Positions 32,435 to 41,428 of a stretch of 64,000 bases of DNA are shown here, one piece after another (positions within the stretch are counted from its first letter, which is position 1; every line of letters begins with the position of its first letter). The notes beneath the pieces were generated by a model. The model was not told the DNA's origin. It did no database searches and saw nothing but the letters and a program-made list of their open reading frames with translations. Made by a program: the position numbers and the translations under genes. The DNA is from UBA12567 sp964598425 (lineage in GTDB: Bacteria; Planctomycetota; Phycisphaerae; Phycisphaerales; SM1A02), in the NCBI GenBank assembly GCA_964598425.1, contig CAZRBV010000012.1, forward strand, positions 1 through 64,000. The letters are read 5' to 3'.

Positions 32435-33214
32435 ATGCCTCACATGTTGATCGCCATCACCCGCCCAGTCAGCGAATCCATCCATGAATGTGAGCTCACT
32501 CACATGGATCGCGAGCCGATCTGCCACGAGACAGCGGCGCAGCAGCACAGCAGTTACGTCGCTGCCATGAAGGAATTGGGCGTCACGATCCTCGAGTTGG
32601 ACCCGCTCCACGACCATCCCGACGCGGTCTTCGTCGAGGACATCATTGTCGTCGTCGACGAGATTGCCGTTCTGACCAGACCTGGAGCCGAATCTCGGCG
32701 GGGCGAAGTCGAGAGCATTCTGGATGTCATTGCAGCGCACCGCCCTATCGCCCGTATTGAATCACCCGGCACGCTTGAGGGCGGCGACGTCATTCAGGCC
32801 GAGCGGACAATCTATGTCGGCCTGTCAACACGAACGAACCAGGCTGGATTTGAACAAATCAAATCTATTCTCGAACCGCACGGATATCGCGTCGAGGGAG
32901 TCGCTGTTCCTGGCGCGCTCCACCTCAAGACGGCCGCGACGTATCTTGGAGATGGCGTCGTGCTGGCCAACCCCGACTGGCTTGACGTCACTCAGTTTCA
33001 CGGTCTCGATGTTGTTGAAGTGCATCCAGACGAGCCGTTTGCAGGTAATGCCATCCGTATCAATGGCGTGTTGCTGTTCCCGGAACAGTTCCCCCACACC
33101 GCCGGTCGCCTCGAAGCACGCGGATTCCGCCTCGTTCGCGTCCCCTCGACCGAGCTTGCGAAGGCCGAGGGCAGCCTCACGTGCAAGAGTGTGATCTTCA
33201 ACGGATCCGCCTGA
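32435..33214 (+). CDS. Dimethylarginine dimethylaminohydrolase family protein
   Basis: The 259-residue guanidino-group hydrolase belongs to the pentein fold. Family landmarks: DAVFVEDIIVV (substrate Asp/Glu), TLEGGDVI, GALHLKTAATYLGDGVV with the catalytic His, and the C-terminal SLTCKSVIF with the nucleophilic Cys. The members hydrolyse N-omega-methylated arginines to citrulline and a methylamine; arginine deiminase-type activity is an alternative. It is cytoplasmic, with no signal peptide. It starts 64 bases from the divergent phosphoesterase. An alternative ATG lies 3 codons in. The response-regulator gene converges on it. Confidence 0.88.
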   Translation: MPHMLIAITRPVSESIHECELTHMDREPICHETAAQQHSSYVAAMKELGVTILELDPLHDHPDAVFVEDIIVVVDEIAVLTRPGAESRRGEVESILDVIAAHRPIARIESPGTLEGGDVIQAERTIYVGLSTRTNQAGFEQIKSILEPHGYRVEGVAVPGALHLKTAATYLGDGVVLANPDWLDVTQFHGLDVVEVHPDEPFAGNAIRINGVLLFPEQFPHTAGRLEARGFRLVRVPSTELAKAEGSLTCKSVIFNGSA

Positions 33215-33236
33215 CCAGCACTCACGCAGTCGACGA

Positions 33237-34619
33237 TTACTTCAGACCATATTCCTTGAGTTTTCGGTAGAGCGTCCGCTCTCCGATTCCCAGAATCTCG
33301 GCCGCCTGTTCACGATTGGCGCCTGTCATCACCAGCGTTTGCCGTATCGCCTCTTTTTCAAGCCGCTCCAATCCAATGCCTGCAAGACTGCCAAGATGCA
33401 GATGCTCATCGTCATCGTGCAGTCTGATGTCGTCTGGTACATCACCGACATCAATCTTCGCCCCCTCGGTCATCACGATCATCCGTTGCACGACATTGAA
33501 GAGTTGCCGCACGTTTCCCGGCCAGTTGTAGGACACGAGCCGCAACATCGCGGGCTCGGAAAACGTCGGCACCTCTCGTTCGAGCTCCGCCGCGAATCGA
33601 CCGGCGGCGTGATTGACCAGGACCGGAACATCTTCACGCCTCTCACGCAGTGGCGGCAAGTGGATTTCAGCGCCATTGATCCTGAAGTACAGGTCCTCTC
33701 GAAACCCATCTTCATCGATCAGTGCCTTGAGGTCTCTGTTCGTCGCGCTGACAAACCGGACATCGACGTGCTGCGCAGCATTGGTGCCGAGACGAATCAC
33801 CTCGCCGCTCTCCAGAACTCGCAACAACTTCGACTGCATGGTCAAAGGCATGTCGCCGATCTCGTCCAGGAAGAGCGTCCCTTTGTCGGCGTACTCAAAG
33901 ACGCCCTCTCGATCTCGCTCAGCACCGGTGAAAGCGCCTCGTGAGTGGCCGAAGAGCTGGTCCTCAAGAAGACTTTCGCTCTGTCCGGCGCAATTGAACG
34001 TGACGTATCGTTTTCCAGATCGTTTCGACTGGTTGTGGACAGCTTCAGCGACCAGTTCCTTGCCTGTGCCAGACTCGCCCGTGATGAGTACCGGGATATT
34101 GCTCGGCGCGACTTGACGGATGGTCGCTATGACCTTTCGAATGGCCGGTGACTCTCCAATGATTCCTTCAAATCCCCAGGCGGCTTCAACCTGACTCTGG
34201 AGACGGGTGTTGGAGTCTCGAAGCCTGACCGTCTCTACCGCCCGCTGCACAAGATTTCTGAACACATCAAGATCCAGTGGCTTTTCGATGAAGTCGTATG
34301 CCCCGCCCTGCAGCGCGGCTTTCGCAGTCGCCACATCACCGTGCGCTGTCACCATCAGCGACTCCGCATCAGGTTGATGTTCCTGAGCAAGCGAAAGCAC
34401 CTTGAGCCCAGCGTCGTCGGTCTCCATCGAAAGGTCCGTGATAATGACGTCAAAGTTGCCGTAGGTCAGCTCCTCTTCGGCCTCTGTCGCGGATGTCACG
34501 ATCGTGCAGACATGCCCCAGTCGTCGCAGTGCTTCAGCCATTGTGTCGGCATGATCGGCCTCATCGTCGACGACGAGAATCTGGGCATGGACGACGTCGT
34601 GGAGATCTCGCTGGCTCAT
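33237..34619 (-). CDS. Sigma-54-dependent response regulator (NtrC/AtoC family)
   Basis: This is a 460-residue three-domain activator. The receiver (about 12-125) has the DDE acidic pair in ILVVDDEADHADT, phospho-acceptor Asp in VIITDLSM and the Lys in DFIEKPLDL. The central AAA+ domain has Walker A GESGTGKE, the GAFTGA loop that contacts sigma-54, and Walker B GTLFLDEIGDM. A Fis-type HTH ends the protein (REQAAEILGIGERTLYRKL). The partner kinase is not adjacent. It lies divergent from murC, with about 60 bases between starts. Confidence 0.95.
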   Translation of the reverse strand: MSQRDLHDVVHAQILVVDDEADHADTMAEALRRLGHVCTIVTSATEAEEELTYGNFDVIITDLSMETDDAGLKVLSLAQEHQPDAESLMVTAHGDVATAKAALQGGAYDFIEKPLDLDVFRNLVQRAVETVRLRDSNTRLQSQVEAAWGFEGIIGESPAIRKVIATIRQVAPSNIPVLITGESGTGKELVAEAVHNQSKRSGKRYVTFNCAGQSESLLEDQLFGHSRGAFTGAERDREGVFEYADKGTLFLDEIGDMPLTMQSKLLRVLESGEVIRLGTNAAQHVDVRFVSATNRDLKALIDEDGFREDLYFRINGAEIHLPPLRERREDVPVLVNHAAGRFAAELEREVPTFSEPAMLRLVSYNWPGNVRQLFNVVQRMIVMTEGAKIDVGDVPDDIRLHDDDEHLHLGSLAGIGLERLEKEAIRQTLVMTGANREQAAEILGIGERTLYRKLKEYGLK

Positions 34620-34680
34620 GCGGGCAAAGGATACCCACCACCACCCTGTTCCCGTCGGCTGCCATCGCTAGACTCCTCCA

Positions 34681-36135
34681 ATGCCTTCTGACTCCTGCGA
34701 ATCGACCGCCCGCTATGAGTTTCCTGAGCCAGACTCCCTGGTCTGGATGATCGGCATCGGCGGCTGCGGCATGTGCGGACTCGCCCGGATCCTCGCTTCT
34801 CATGGCCTCCGCGTCGCAGGATCGGACCAGATCGCAACGGATACAACCGCGGCTCTCTCGAGCGAAGGCATCGCTGTCCACCACGGCGACGTCGACTTGC
34901 CTGAGGATGTCGACATCGTGATCGCTTCTGCCGCAATCCCTCCGGACCACCGAGAGTGGGCCGCTGCAGTAAGCCGCGGCATCAGCACGTACTCCTACGC
35001 CGAGGGGCTTGGCATGGTCCAGCAGCAGCGCCTCGGTGTCAGCATCGCCGGCACGCATGGCAAGAGTACGACTGCGGCCATGCTGGCATGGATTCTTCTC
35101 GACACCGGTCTCGACCCAGGGTTCATCATCGGGGCGAATTGTGAGCAGATCGGCGGTGGCAGCAGGCTTGGCAACTCGGAGATTCCGAGCGGGCCCCTCG
35201 CCGGTGAGCCTGGAGTGCTGATCACCGAAGCGTGCGAGTTCAACCGCTCATTTCACAGCCACCGGCCCGCGGTCGGGCTGATCAATAATCTCGAAGAAGA
35301 TCACCTTGATATCTACGAGGGTCTCGACGCAATCATCGACGCGTTTTCTGAGTTCGCATCCCTGATACCGCCTGCGGAACAAGGTGGATCGCTGCTCATC
35401 GCCCATGAAGGAGCGCAGCGTCAGCGAATCACGCCGTCACTTTCATGCCACGTGTCCACATTCGGATTCAACCCCGAAGCTGACTATCAGGTTGCCTGGG
35501 ACGCCGCCGCCAGACGGGCCGGCATTCTCCGAGACGGCATGTGGGTCACCCAGTGGACCAATTCGATGCCCGGTGCTCACAATGCGCTCAACGCTGCCGC
35601 CGCCGTCATACTCGCGCATCAACTCGGCACAGAGTGGGATGCCGCAGCGGACGCCGCAAGTCGGTTTCGGGGTCTTGAACGAAGAATGGAGCGCCTCGGC
35701 GCTCGCCACGTGCCCTCGGGCGAAGTCACTGTCTTTACGGACTATGGACACCACCCAACCGAGATTGACAACACGCTCCGCGCACTTCGCGCGGCGGAGT
35801 CTCCAGAGCGACTGGTCTGTGTCTTCCAGCCACACCAGCACTCGCGAACTCGATTCCTCCTCGACCAGTTCGCCGAATCATTCGCGGCAGCAGATGAAGT
35901 CATCGTCCCTGAGATCTATTTCGTCAGAGATTCGGAAGCGGAGCGCAAGCGAATCTGCGCCGGTGATCTGGTCTCGCGACTTCTCGAACGAGGTGTTTCA
36001 GCCCGGCACATCGCTGACTTTGGCGACATTGTCAGCACTCTGGAAGATGATCTTCAAGGAGGCGATCTGCTGGTCGTAATGGGAGCCGGGCCTGTATGGA
36101 CGATATCCCGTGACTTCATGGAAGCGTCCCCATGA
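34681..36135 (+). CDS. murC: UDP-N-acetylmuramate--L-alanine ligase
   Basis: This 484-residue Mur ligase adds the first amino acid of the peptidoglycan stem peptide. The Rossmann start VWMIGIGGCGMCGLARIL binds UDP-MurNAc. The P-loop GTHGKSTTAAM and TEACEFNRSF (Glu of the Mur ligase core) are present, and VFTDYGHHPTEI is the C-terminal domain hallmark. It starts a tight cluster with murB, ddl and an ftsQ-like gene: the stop overlaps the murB start by 4 bases. Its presence supports a peptidoglycan wall, as shown for several planctomycetes. Confidence 0.97.
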   Translation: MPSDSCESTARYEFPEPDSLVWMIGIGGCGMCGLARILASHGLRVAGSDQIATDTTAALSSEGIAVHHGDVDLPEDVDIVIASAAIPPDHREWAAAVSRGISTYSYAEGLGMVQQQRLGVSIAGTHGKSTTAAMLAWILLDTGLDPGFIIGANCEQIGGGSRLGNSEIPSGPLAGEPGVLITEACEFNRSFHSHRPAVGLINNLEEDHLDIYEGLDAIIDAFSEFASLIPPAEQGGSLLIAHEGAQRQRITPSLSCHVSTFGFNPEADYQVAWDAAARRAGILRDGMWVTQWTNSMPGAHNALNAAAAVILAHQLGTEWDAAADAASRFRGLERRMERLGARHVPSGEVTVFTDYGHHPTEIDNTLRALRAAESPERLVCVFQPHQHSRTRFLLDQFAESFAAADEVIVPEIYFVRDSEAERKRICAGDLVSRLLERGVSARHIADFGDIVSTLEDDLQGGDLLVVMGAGPVWTISRDFMEASP

Positions 36136-37073
36136 CCGCATCAAGATCATCCCTGCTTGGTGGCCTGGCCATCGACGTCACTTTCGACGCGCCAATCGGC
36201 GCCATGACCTGGTACGGAATCGGGGGACGAGCCGACACGCTCGTATCACCGCATACGGATGATGCTGTTGTGGAACTGGTCTCACGATGCCGCGCACAGG
36301 ATGTGCCAGTTCGCATCCTTGGCGGCGGAGCCAACCTGCTGGTCGATGACTCTGGCGTTGACGGAATTGTCCTGAGACTGGACAACGAACACTTTCGGCG
36401 AGTCCACTATTCGGCAGGTAGCGCCATCGGCGCAGCGCGGGCAGGTGCCGGAGCCGATCTCTTTCGACTTGTTCAGGACACCAAGCGGCGAGGCCTTGCC
36501 GGGTTTGAAATGATGGCGGGAATACCAGGAACAATCGGTGGGGCCATCCGCATGAATGCCGGAGGAACCTGGGGAGCGATCAGTGATCGGCTCCGCACCA
36601 TTACGCACGTGTCTCTGGATGGTGTCGTGCGCCATCTGCAGGCCGAGGAAATGGGGTTTCGGTACAGAAGAAGCGACGTCCCACCGGGGGTCATTCTCGA
36701 ATGCACACTCAGCCTCACCGAAGATGATCCCATCGAGGTTGCAAACCGGGTCAAGGAGATCTTCCAGCACAAGCGGGCCAGCCAACCATTGGCGGACCAA
36801 AGCGCCGGTTGTGTGTTTCGAAACCCGGTCGACCCAGACACCGGCAAGCAGATCTCGGCAGGCGCGATCATCGACGCCGCAGGTCTGAAGGGGCACCGGA
36901 TTGGTGGTGCCCTCGTCAGTGATCAACATGCCAATTTCATCGTGAGCGACCCCGGGGCCAGTGCTACTGATGTCAGAAAGCTCATCGATGATGTTCGAAT
37001 CAGAGTTGCCCAACGTCGAGGAATCACGCTCGAACCGGAGGTGGTGATCTGGTCTCGTGGAGACGACACATGA
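36132..37073 (+). CDS. murB: UDP-N-acetylenolpyruvoylglucosamine reductase
   Basis: This 313-residue FAD enzyme reduces UDP-GlcNAc-enolpyruvate to UDP-MurNAc. The FAD-binding region (TWYGIGGRADTLVSP, RILGGGANLLVDDSGVDG), GFEMMAGIPGTIGGAIRMNA, and FRYRRSDVP with its Tyr-Arg are standard. At the proton-donor loop the sequence reads SAGCVFRNP, Cys in place of the Ser of E. coli MurB; Cys occurs at this place in some other MurB proteins. It overlaps both murC and ddl by 4 bases, so the three are coupled. Confidence 0.96.
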   Translation: MTASRSSLLGGLAIDVTFDAPIGAMTWYGIGGRADTLVSPHTDDAVVELVSRCRAQDVPVRILGGGANLLVDDSGVDGIVLRLDNEHFRRVHYSAGSAIGAARAGAGADLFRLVQDTKRRGLAGFEMMAGIPGTIGGAIRMNAGGTWGAISDRLRTITHVSLDGVVRHLQAEEMGFRYRRSDVPPGVILECTLSLTEDDPIEVANRVKEIFQHKRASQPLADQSAGCVFRNPVDPDTGKQISAGAIIDAAGLKGHRIGGALVSDQHANFIVSDPGASATDVRKLIDDVRIRVAQRRGITLEPEVVIWSRGDDT

Positions 37074-37996
37074 GCAAACCAACCATTGTCGTACTTATGG
37101 GTGGCCCCGATGCCGAGCGCGAAGTCAGCGTAAGTTCGGGGACCGCCGTCGCGTTGGCGCTCCGGCAAGCTGGCTGGCCGGTTCTTGACGAGATCATCGA
37201 CTGCCCCACCGCGAGCGAGATCGCAGCCATTCCAGGGGATGTCGTCTTTCCGGCCCTTCATGGCCCGTGGGGGGAAGGCGGTCCGCTGCAGGCGCTCCTT
37301 GAAATGGATGGCCGGCCATTCGTGGGATCCTCCTCGCGGGTCGCAGCTCAATGCATGGACAAGGCCCTGACCAAGCAGGTGGCGAGAGATCTGGGAGTAC
37401 GCACGCCAAACTGGTGCCATGCCCGACGCGGCGACATCCTGAGCGTACCACCGCCCGCAGTCGTCAAACCGAACGATGACGGATCAAGCATCGACCTCTC
37501 GCTCTGCGATACCCAGGACCAACTGGATCGAGCTGCCGAGCGGGTGATTTCGAAGCGTGGTTCTGCGCTGGTTGAGTCCCGGATCTGCGGCCGCGAAATG
37601 ACCGTGAGCGTCCTGGGGAATCAGGTCTTGCCGATCATCGAGATTCAACCGGCCAGCGGCTGCTATGACTATGAGGCGAAGTATGACCGTGAAGACACGC
37701 GATACCTCGTGTCCCCGGACCTCCCTGAGCGTGTGACTGCCGAAATGCGGAAGGCGACCCGAACACTCTGCAATCATCTGGGCATCCGAGATGTCGCCAG
37801 AGTCGACTTTCTCGTCGATGGCACCGGTTCCTGGATGTTGGAAGTGAACACCATGCCAGGATTCACAGATCACTCGCTTCTCCCAATGGCTGCGAGCGAC
37901 TCGGGCATGTCGATGGCGGATCTGTGCAATGAACTGGTCAAAATGGCTATCAGTCGAGGATCGGCAACCACAACTGGGGTATCACACCTTGACTGA
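37070..37996 (+). CDS. ddl: D-alanine--D-alanine ligase
   Basis: This 308-residue ATP-grasp ligase makes the D-Ala-D-Ala end of the stem peptide. MGGPDAEREVSVSSGTAVA is the family start (GG-x-S/D-x-ERE-[VI]S). VVKPNDDGSSIDLS and the C-terminal LEVNTMPGFTDHSLLP, with metal-binding Glu and Asn, are diagnostic. It begins inside the end of murB (ATGA overlap) and is followed after 49 bases by the ftsQ-like gene, whose looser spacing suggests its own ribosome site. Confidence 0.97.
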   Translation: MSKPTIVVLMGGPDAEREVSVSSGTAVALALRQAGWPVLDEIIDCPTASEIAAIPGDVVFPALHGPWGEGGPLQALLEMDGRPFVGSSSRVAAQCMDKALTKQVARDLGVRTPNWCHARRGDILSVPPPAVVKPNDDGSSIDLSLCDTQDQLDRAAERVISKRGSALVESRICGREMTVSVLGNQVLPIIEIQPASGCYDYEAKYDREDTRYLVSPDLPERVTAEMRKATRTLCNHLGIRDVARVDFLVDGTGSWMLEVNTMPGFTDHSLLPMAASDSGMSMADLCNELVKMAISRGSATTTGVSHLD

Positions 37997-38045
37997 CCGA
38001 TAGTTCCTCTGCGGCACCGGTGCCGCTGGAGGCTGTACCGCGCTC

Positions 38046-38915
38046 ATGGCTCGAAAACAACGCCGTCACCGTTCATCCTTCGCATCAGCTACGCAGCGAG
38101 TCGCCGCAGTCGTGATTCGGTCGCCCCGGTTCCTTCGGGGCGATGCCGGGGGGTGGGCGCTGATCGTGCTGTTCTTCGGAATCCTTGCCCTGGCCGCACC
38201 GCGCCTACGGGCCATCGCGCTCCAGAATGCCCCCCCAACCTCAGAAATCCGCTTTGTGGAAACACCCGACTGGGTGGGTGGCACGCTGGTTGAGCATCTG
38301 GGCCGCATTGCGTCGCGCCAACTTCCCGAGACCCCTCCAACCCAAGGCGATCTGGCTGCAATCCACGACGCGCTCGACCGGTCCGGGTGGTTTGAGCAGA
38401 TCCAGCGAGTCCGCCTGGCAGCCAGCGGGGACATTGAGGTGGAAGCGACATTTCTCTCACCGGTCGCCATTGTGGAAGATGACTACGGAGAAGTCGTCAT
38501 TGATGCAGCAGGGCGCCCGCTGCCCGAAGGCACGCGGATGGCGGAAGAGCCCCATGTCATTCGGATCACGGGGCCCCGCATGAACCGCCCGAGCCGCGCA
38601 TCGCGCATCTGGCAAGGCGACGACGTCGCGGCGGCCCTGCGCCTCCACGCTCTTCTCGAAGGCCATGACTGGGCAGTCCAAATCGAAGCGATTGATCTCG
38701 CCGACTACGATCGCACCGGCGCCCTTGTGCTGCTGACGGATCTGCCAACACGGATTCGATGGGGAGCTGCCCCCGGCGAGGAGACCCCGTTGGAGGCGCT
38801 TGCGAATCGAAAAATATTCCGTCTCGACTCCGCGTTTCGAAGTCACGGTCGGATTGATCAGCACCACACAGGCGAAATCGATTTGACGATGGCCTCTCAC
38901 GTCGTGCAGCGATAG
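38046..38915 (+). CDS. ftsQ: FtsQ/DivIB-like cell division protein
   Basis: This 289-residue single-pass membrane protein has a basic cytoplasmic tail of about 35 residues, a membrane helix (GGWALIVLFFGILALAAPRL), then a periplasmic POTRA-like module (LVEHLGRIASRQLPETPPTQ, then DLAAIHDALDRSGWFEQIQR, VEATFLSPVAIVE). A second beta region (about 155-270) follows. Topology and location directly after ddl match FtsQ, which scaffolds the septal wall synthase with FtsB and FtsL. Sequence similarity is weak, as usual for this protein, so the call rests on architecture and context. A very similar role in septal peptidoglycan synthesis is inferred. Confidence 0.75.
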   Translation: MARKQRRHRSSFASATQRVAAVVIRSPRFLRGDAGGWALIVLFFGILALAAPRLRAIALQNAPPTSEIRFVETPDWVGGTLVEHLGRIASRQLPETPPTQGDLAAIHDALDRSGWFEQIQRVRLAASGDIEVEATFLSPVAIVEDDYGEVVIDAAGRPLPEGTRMAEEPHVIRITGPRMNRPSRASRIWQGDDVAAALRLHALLEGHDWAVQIEAIDLADYDRTGALVLLTDLPTRIRWGAAPGEETPLEALANRKIFRLDSAFRSHGRIDQHHTGEIDLTMASHVVQR

Positions 38916-38979
38916 GCTCATCTCAACTTTGTGAGACTGATGACTTGCAGAGAATTCGCCGCGGCCCCACCATGAAGAC

Positions 38980-40410
38980 ATGCACACCTTAGGACCAACC
39001 CTGGTACTGCTCGCTTACATCGGGCTTGTGGTCTGGCTTGTAACGGTGCTGCTCCTTCGACATCAGGGAACGAGCGACGCACGATTGGCTTGGATCGTCT
39101 TTATCGTTCTGGCTCCCTTTGTCGGTGCGATTGCCTACCTGTTTCTGGGAGGTTCGAGAATCGCGGGCAAGCGACGCCGTATCCACGCCAGAGTGCACGC
39201 GGAATGCGCTCAGGGGCAAGTACCACTCGCAGATCTGGCTGGAACCCACGCAGATGTTCCACCACCCTATGACCGGGTCTTTTCTTTGGCGGGAGCCGTC
39301 AGCGAGACTGATGTCTCCGGTGGAAATTCCCTGGAACTCTGTGGCACGCCCGAGTCGTTCCCACTTGACTTCGAGCGCGATCTGGATGCCGCCGAAACGT
39401 CCATTCACGTGCTCACCTACATCTACCTTGACGACGAAACTGGCCGTCATGTTGGAGAGGCATTGAGCCGCGCAGCCGAACGCGGCGTCACCGTTCGGCT
39501 CCTGGTTGACTCGGTCGGCTCTCGATCATTCCTTGGCTCGTCGCTCCGGAAGAGCATGGACGATCGAGGCGTTCAAGTCGTGGAGATGCTCCCCGCCCGC
39601 CTCCTGCGAGTCGCATTTGCAAGGCTCGACATTCGGAACCATCGAAAGATCGCGGTCATCGATGACTCAATCGGCTGGGTTGGAAGTCGTAACATCGCCT
39701 CCCCAAGCTTCGCGCCAAAGGCGAGATACGCTCCCTGGGTCGACTGCATGGCCCGCCTTCAGGGACCCGCTGTGAGCGATCTTGGTTCGCTCTTCATCGA
39801 GGATTGGAGAGTCAACACCGGCGAACTGCTCGGCCATTCGTACGAATCTGTGGCGACGGGCGAGGCGTGCTGTCAGGTAGTCGGAACAGGCCCGAACTTC
39901 AATAACGAGGCGCTGACGCAGATGCTTCAGGCATGTTTTTACGCAGCTCGAGAAGATCTCGTGTTGACAACCCCGTACTACGTCCCCGATGCAGCCACCG
40001 AGGCAGCACTGCGGAGCGCAGCGCTTCGCGGGGTCAATACCACGCTGATTGTGCCGGCCCGCAACGACTCACACCTCATCTCACTGGCAAGCCGTAGCCA
40101 CTACGCCCATCTCATCCGCGCGGGGGTCCAAATCCAGGAGTATGAATTGGGGCTTCTTCATGCCAAGACCATGACAGTCGATCACAGCCTCTTCATGATT
40201 GGGTCTGCCAATCTGGACAGGCGAAGCCTCGAGCTGAACTTTGAAGTTTCGCTCCTGGGGTGGTCCCCAGACTTTGCCAGCCAACTTCACTTCCTTCAAA
40301 TGAGCTATGTGGCCAATTCAAGGCCAGTCGCAACCTCCAAGTGGCTCAATCTGCCCGCCCCGCAACGTCTCGTACACAATCTCGCCGGACTGCTCAGCCC
40401 GCTGCTCTGA
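38980..40410 (+). CDS. cls: Cardiolipin synthase (phospholipase D type)
   Basis: This 476-residue membrane enzyme joins two phosphatidylglycerols to cardiolipin. Two N-terminal membrane helices (TLVLLAYIGLVVWLVTVLLL and AWIVFIVLAPFVGAIAYLFL) precede the catalytic part. Both HxKx4D motifs are intact: NHRKIAVIDDSIGWVGSRN and LLHAKTMTVDHSLFMIGSAN, each followed by the expected Asn. Length agrees with bacterial ClsA. It lies 64 bases after the ftsQ-like gene but is functionally separate; co-transcription is possible. No terminator was recognised after it. Confidence 0.95.
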   Translation: MHTLGPTLVLLAYIGLVVWLVTVLLLRHQGTSDARLAWIVFIVLAPFVGAIAYLFLGGSRIAGKRRRIHARVHAECAQGQVPLADLAGTHADVPPPYDRVFSLAGAVSETDVSGGNSLELCGTPESFPLDFERDLDAAETSIHVLTYIYLDDETGRHVGEALSRAAERGVTVRLLVDSVGSRSFLGSSLRKSMDDRGVQVVEMLPARLLRVAFARLDIRNHRKIAVIDDSIGWVGSRNIASPSFAPKARYAPWVDCMARLQGPAVSDLGSLFIEDWRVNTGELLGHSYESVATGEACCQVVGTGPNFNNEALTQMLQACFYAAREDLVLTTPYYVPDAATEAALRSAALRGVNTTLIVPARNDSHLISLASRSHYAHLIRAGVQIQEYELGLLHAKTMTVDHSLFMIGSANLDRRSLELNFEVSLLGWSPDFASQLHFLQMSYVANSRPVATSKWLNLPAPQRLVHNLAGLLSPLL

Positions 40411-40625
40411 CGTGCTGCCCAGGAGCGTTCGGGGGGCCCGCCCAAGCCAGATACTCGCCCAAAGAGACAAATCCTCGGCGGATTGCCCGAAAAAGGGGAT
40501 CCATCGCCTGAGATTCAACGCATGTCTCTTGGAGCGCCCCCGCATTTGCTGTATTGTACAGGGGCTCGTATCTGCCTTCTCCTCAACAGGTTGCGGCCAG
40601 ATACGGACGTAGGGAAGCGAGAGAA

Positions 40626-41351
40626 GTGATCGACACAGGACGACTTTTCGGGTACATGGCCCTTCTGGCAGTAGCGCCCGCTGCGCTCGCAAGCGGCACC
40701 GGCGTCACCCTGCAGACGGATGATGGCGATGTTGACCTCATGGCGAGAAGCCTTCCGAGCATGTTCGCGGAAGCCGGATCGTTCATCACCGACGCCGACC
40801 TTCAGATCCTCAATGACACACTCGTTCAGGACGGCATCCAGACCGAGCGGCGGTTGACGCTGTGTGCCGCGGAGACCGCCCGGGGCTTGTCACTGGTCTC
40901 ACTCTTCGATGGCGATAATGGCGTCGATGATGGAGTCGCGCCGGTCTCCGTCCTCGGCGTCAGCCTGGCGTGGGAAGGTACTGAAGACACCAGCCTTGCC
41001 AACCTCAATGCTGGCGGGAGTTGGGGCGTCTCCCCTGCTGGTGATGACCTCATGGCAGGCAGCGGCGCCTTTCAGTGGCAGCAAGGACTGAGCTATGAGG
41101 CCCTGGCGCTCGCGAGCATGCTCGACATGCAAATGGCCGAACTGCAACTGATAGACCTCGGGCTCTTTCAGATCGACTTCGTCCAGTTAATCTCGTTTGG
41201 CGGATCCGGGGCGTGGGAATCGGTCGGCACGATCGAGTTTCCGGATGACCACGTCATCTCGATGGACGTCGTCGCCTTTGTTCCGGCTCCAGGACCAGCA
41301 CTGCTTGCGATGCTCGCCACCAGCATGCGACGTCGACGCCGACGACGCTGA
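40626..41351 (+). CDS. Secreted protein with PAPG / poly-Arg sorting tail
   Basis: The product has 241 residues. The GTG at 40626 is chosen because it yields a proper signal peptide (IDTGRLFGYMALLAVAPAAL, then ASG); the open frame upstream uses only a TTG. The mature part is an Asp/Gly- and Ser-rich beta domain that I do not recognise. The C-terminus VPAPGPALLAMLATSMRRRR, extended by more Arg, has the layout of a PEP-CTERM-like sorting signal: Pro-rich motif, short hydrophobic stretch, Arg cluster. A second such tail is at the end of the 56207-56929 gene. It converges on the dockerin-like gene at 41429. Confidence 0.72.
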   Translation: MIDTGRLFGYMALLAVAPAALASGTGVTLQTDDGDVDLMARSLPSMFAEAGSFITDADLQILNDTLVQDGIQTERRLTLCAAETARGLSLVSLFDGDNGVDDGVAPVSVLGVSLAWEGTEDTSLANLNAGGSWGVSPAGDDLMAGSGAFQWQQGLSYEALALASMLDMQMAELQLIDLGLFQIDFVQLISFGGSGAWESVGTIEFPDDHVISMDVVAFVPAPGPALLAMLATSMRRRRRRR

Positions 41352-41428
41352 CTCCGATCAACCCGCCGACACAACACAACCCGTGAGTCAGATCCCGCGC
41401 CTGTTCGTCTGGTAACGCGAGCGTGGCG

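Noticed and set aside
40549..40561. LexA-type box (CTGTATTGTACAG)
   Set aside because: The half-sites are 5 bases apart rather than the 8 of the E. coli box, and the gene downstream is not a damage-response gene.
41352..41428. Bidirectional terminator between convergent genes (CTGACTC and GAGTCAG)
   Set aside because: The two arms are nearly 30 bases apart and no T tract follows.
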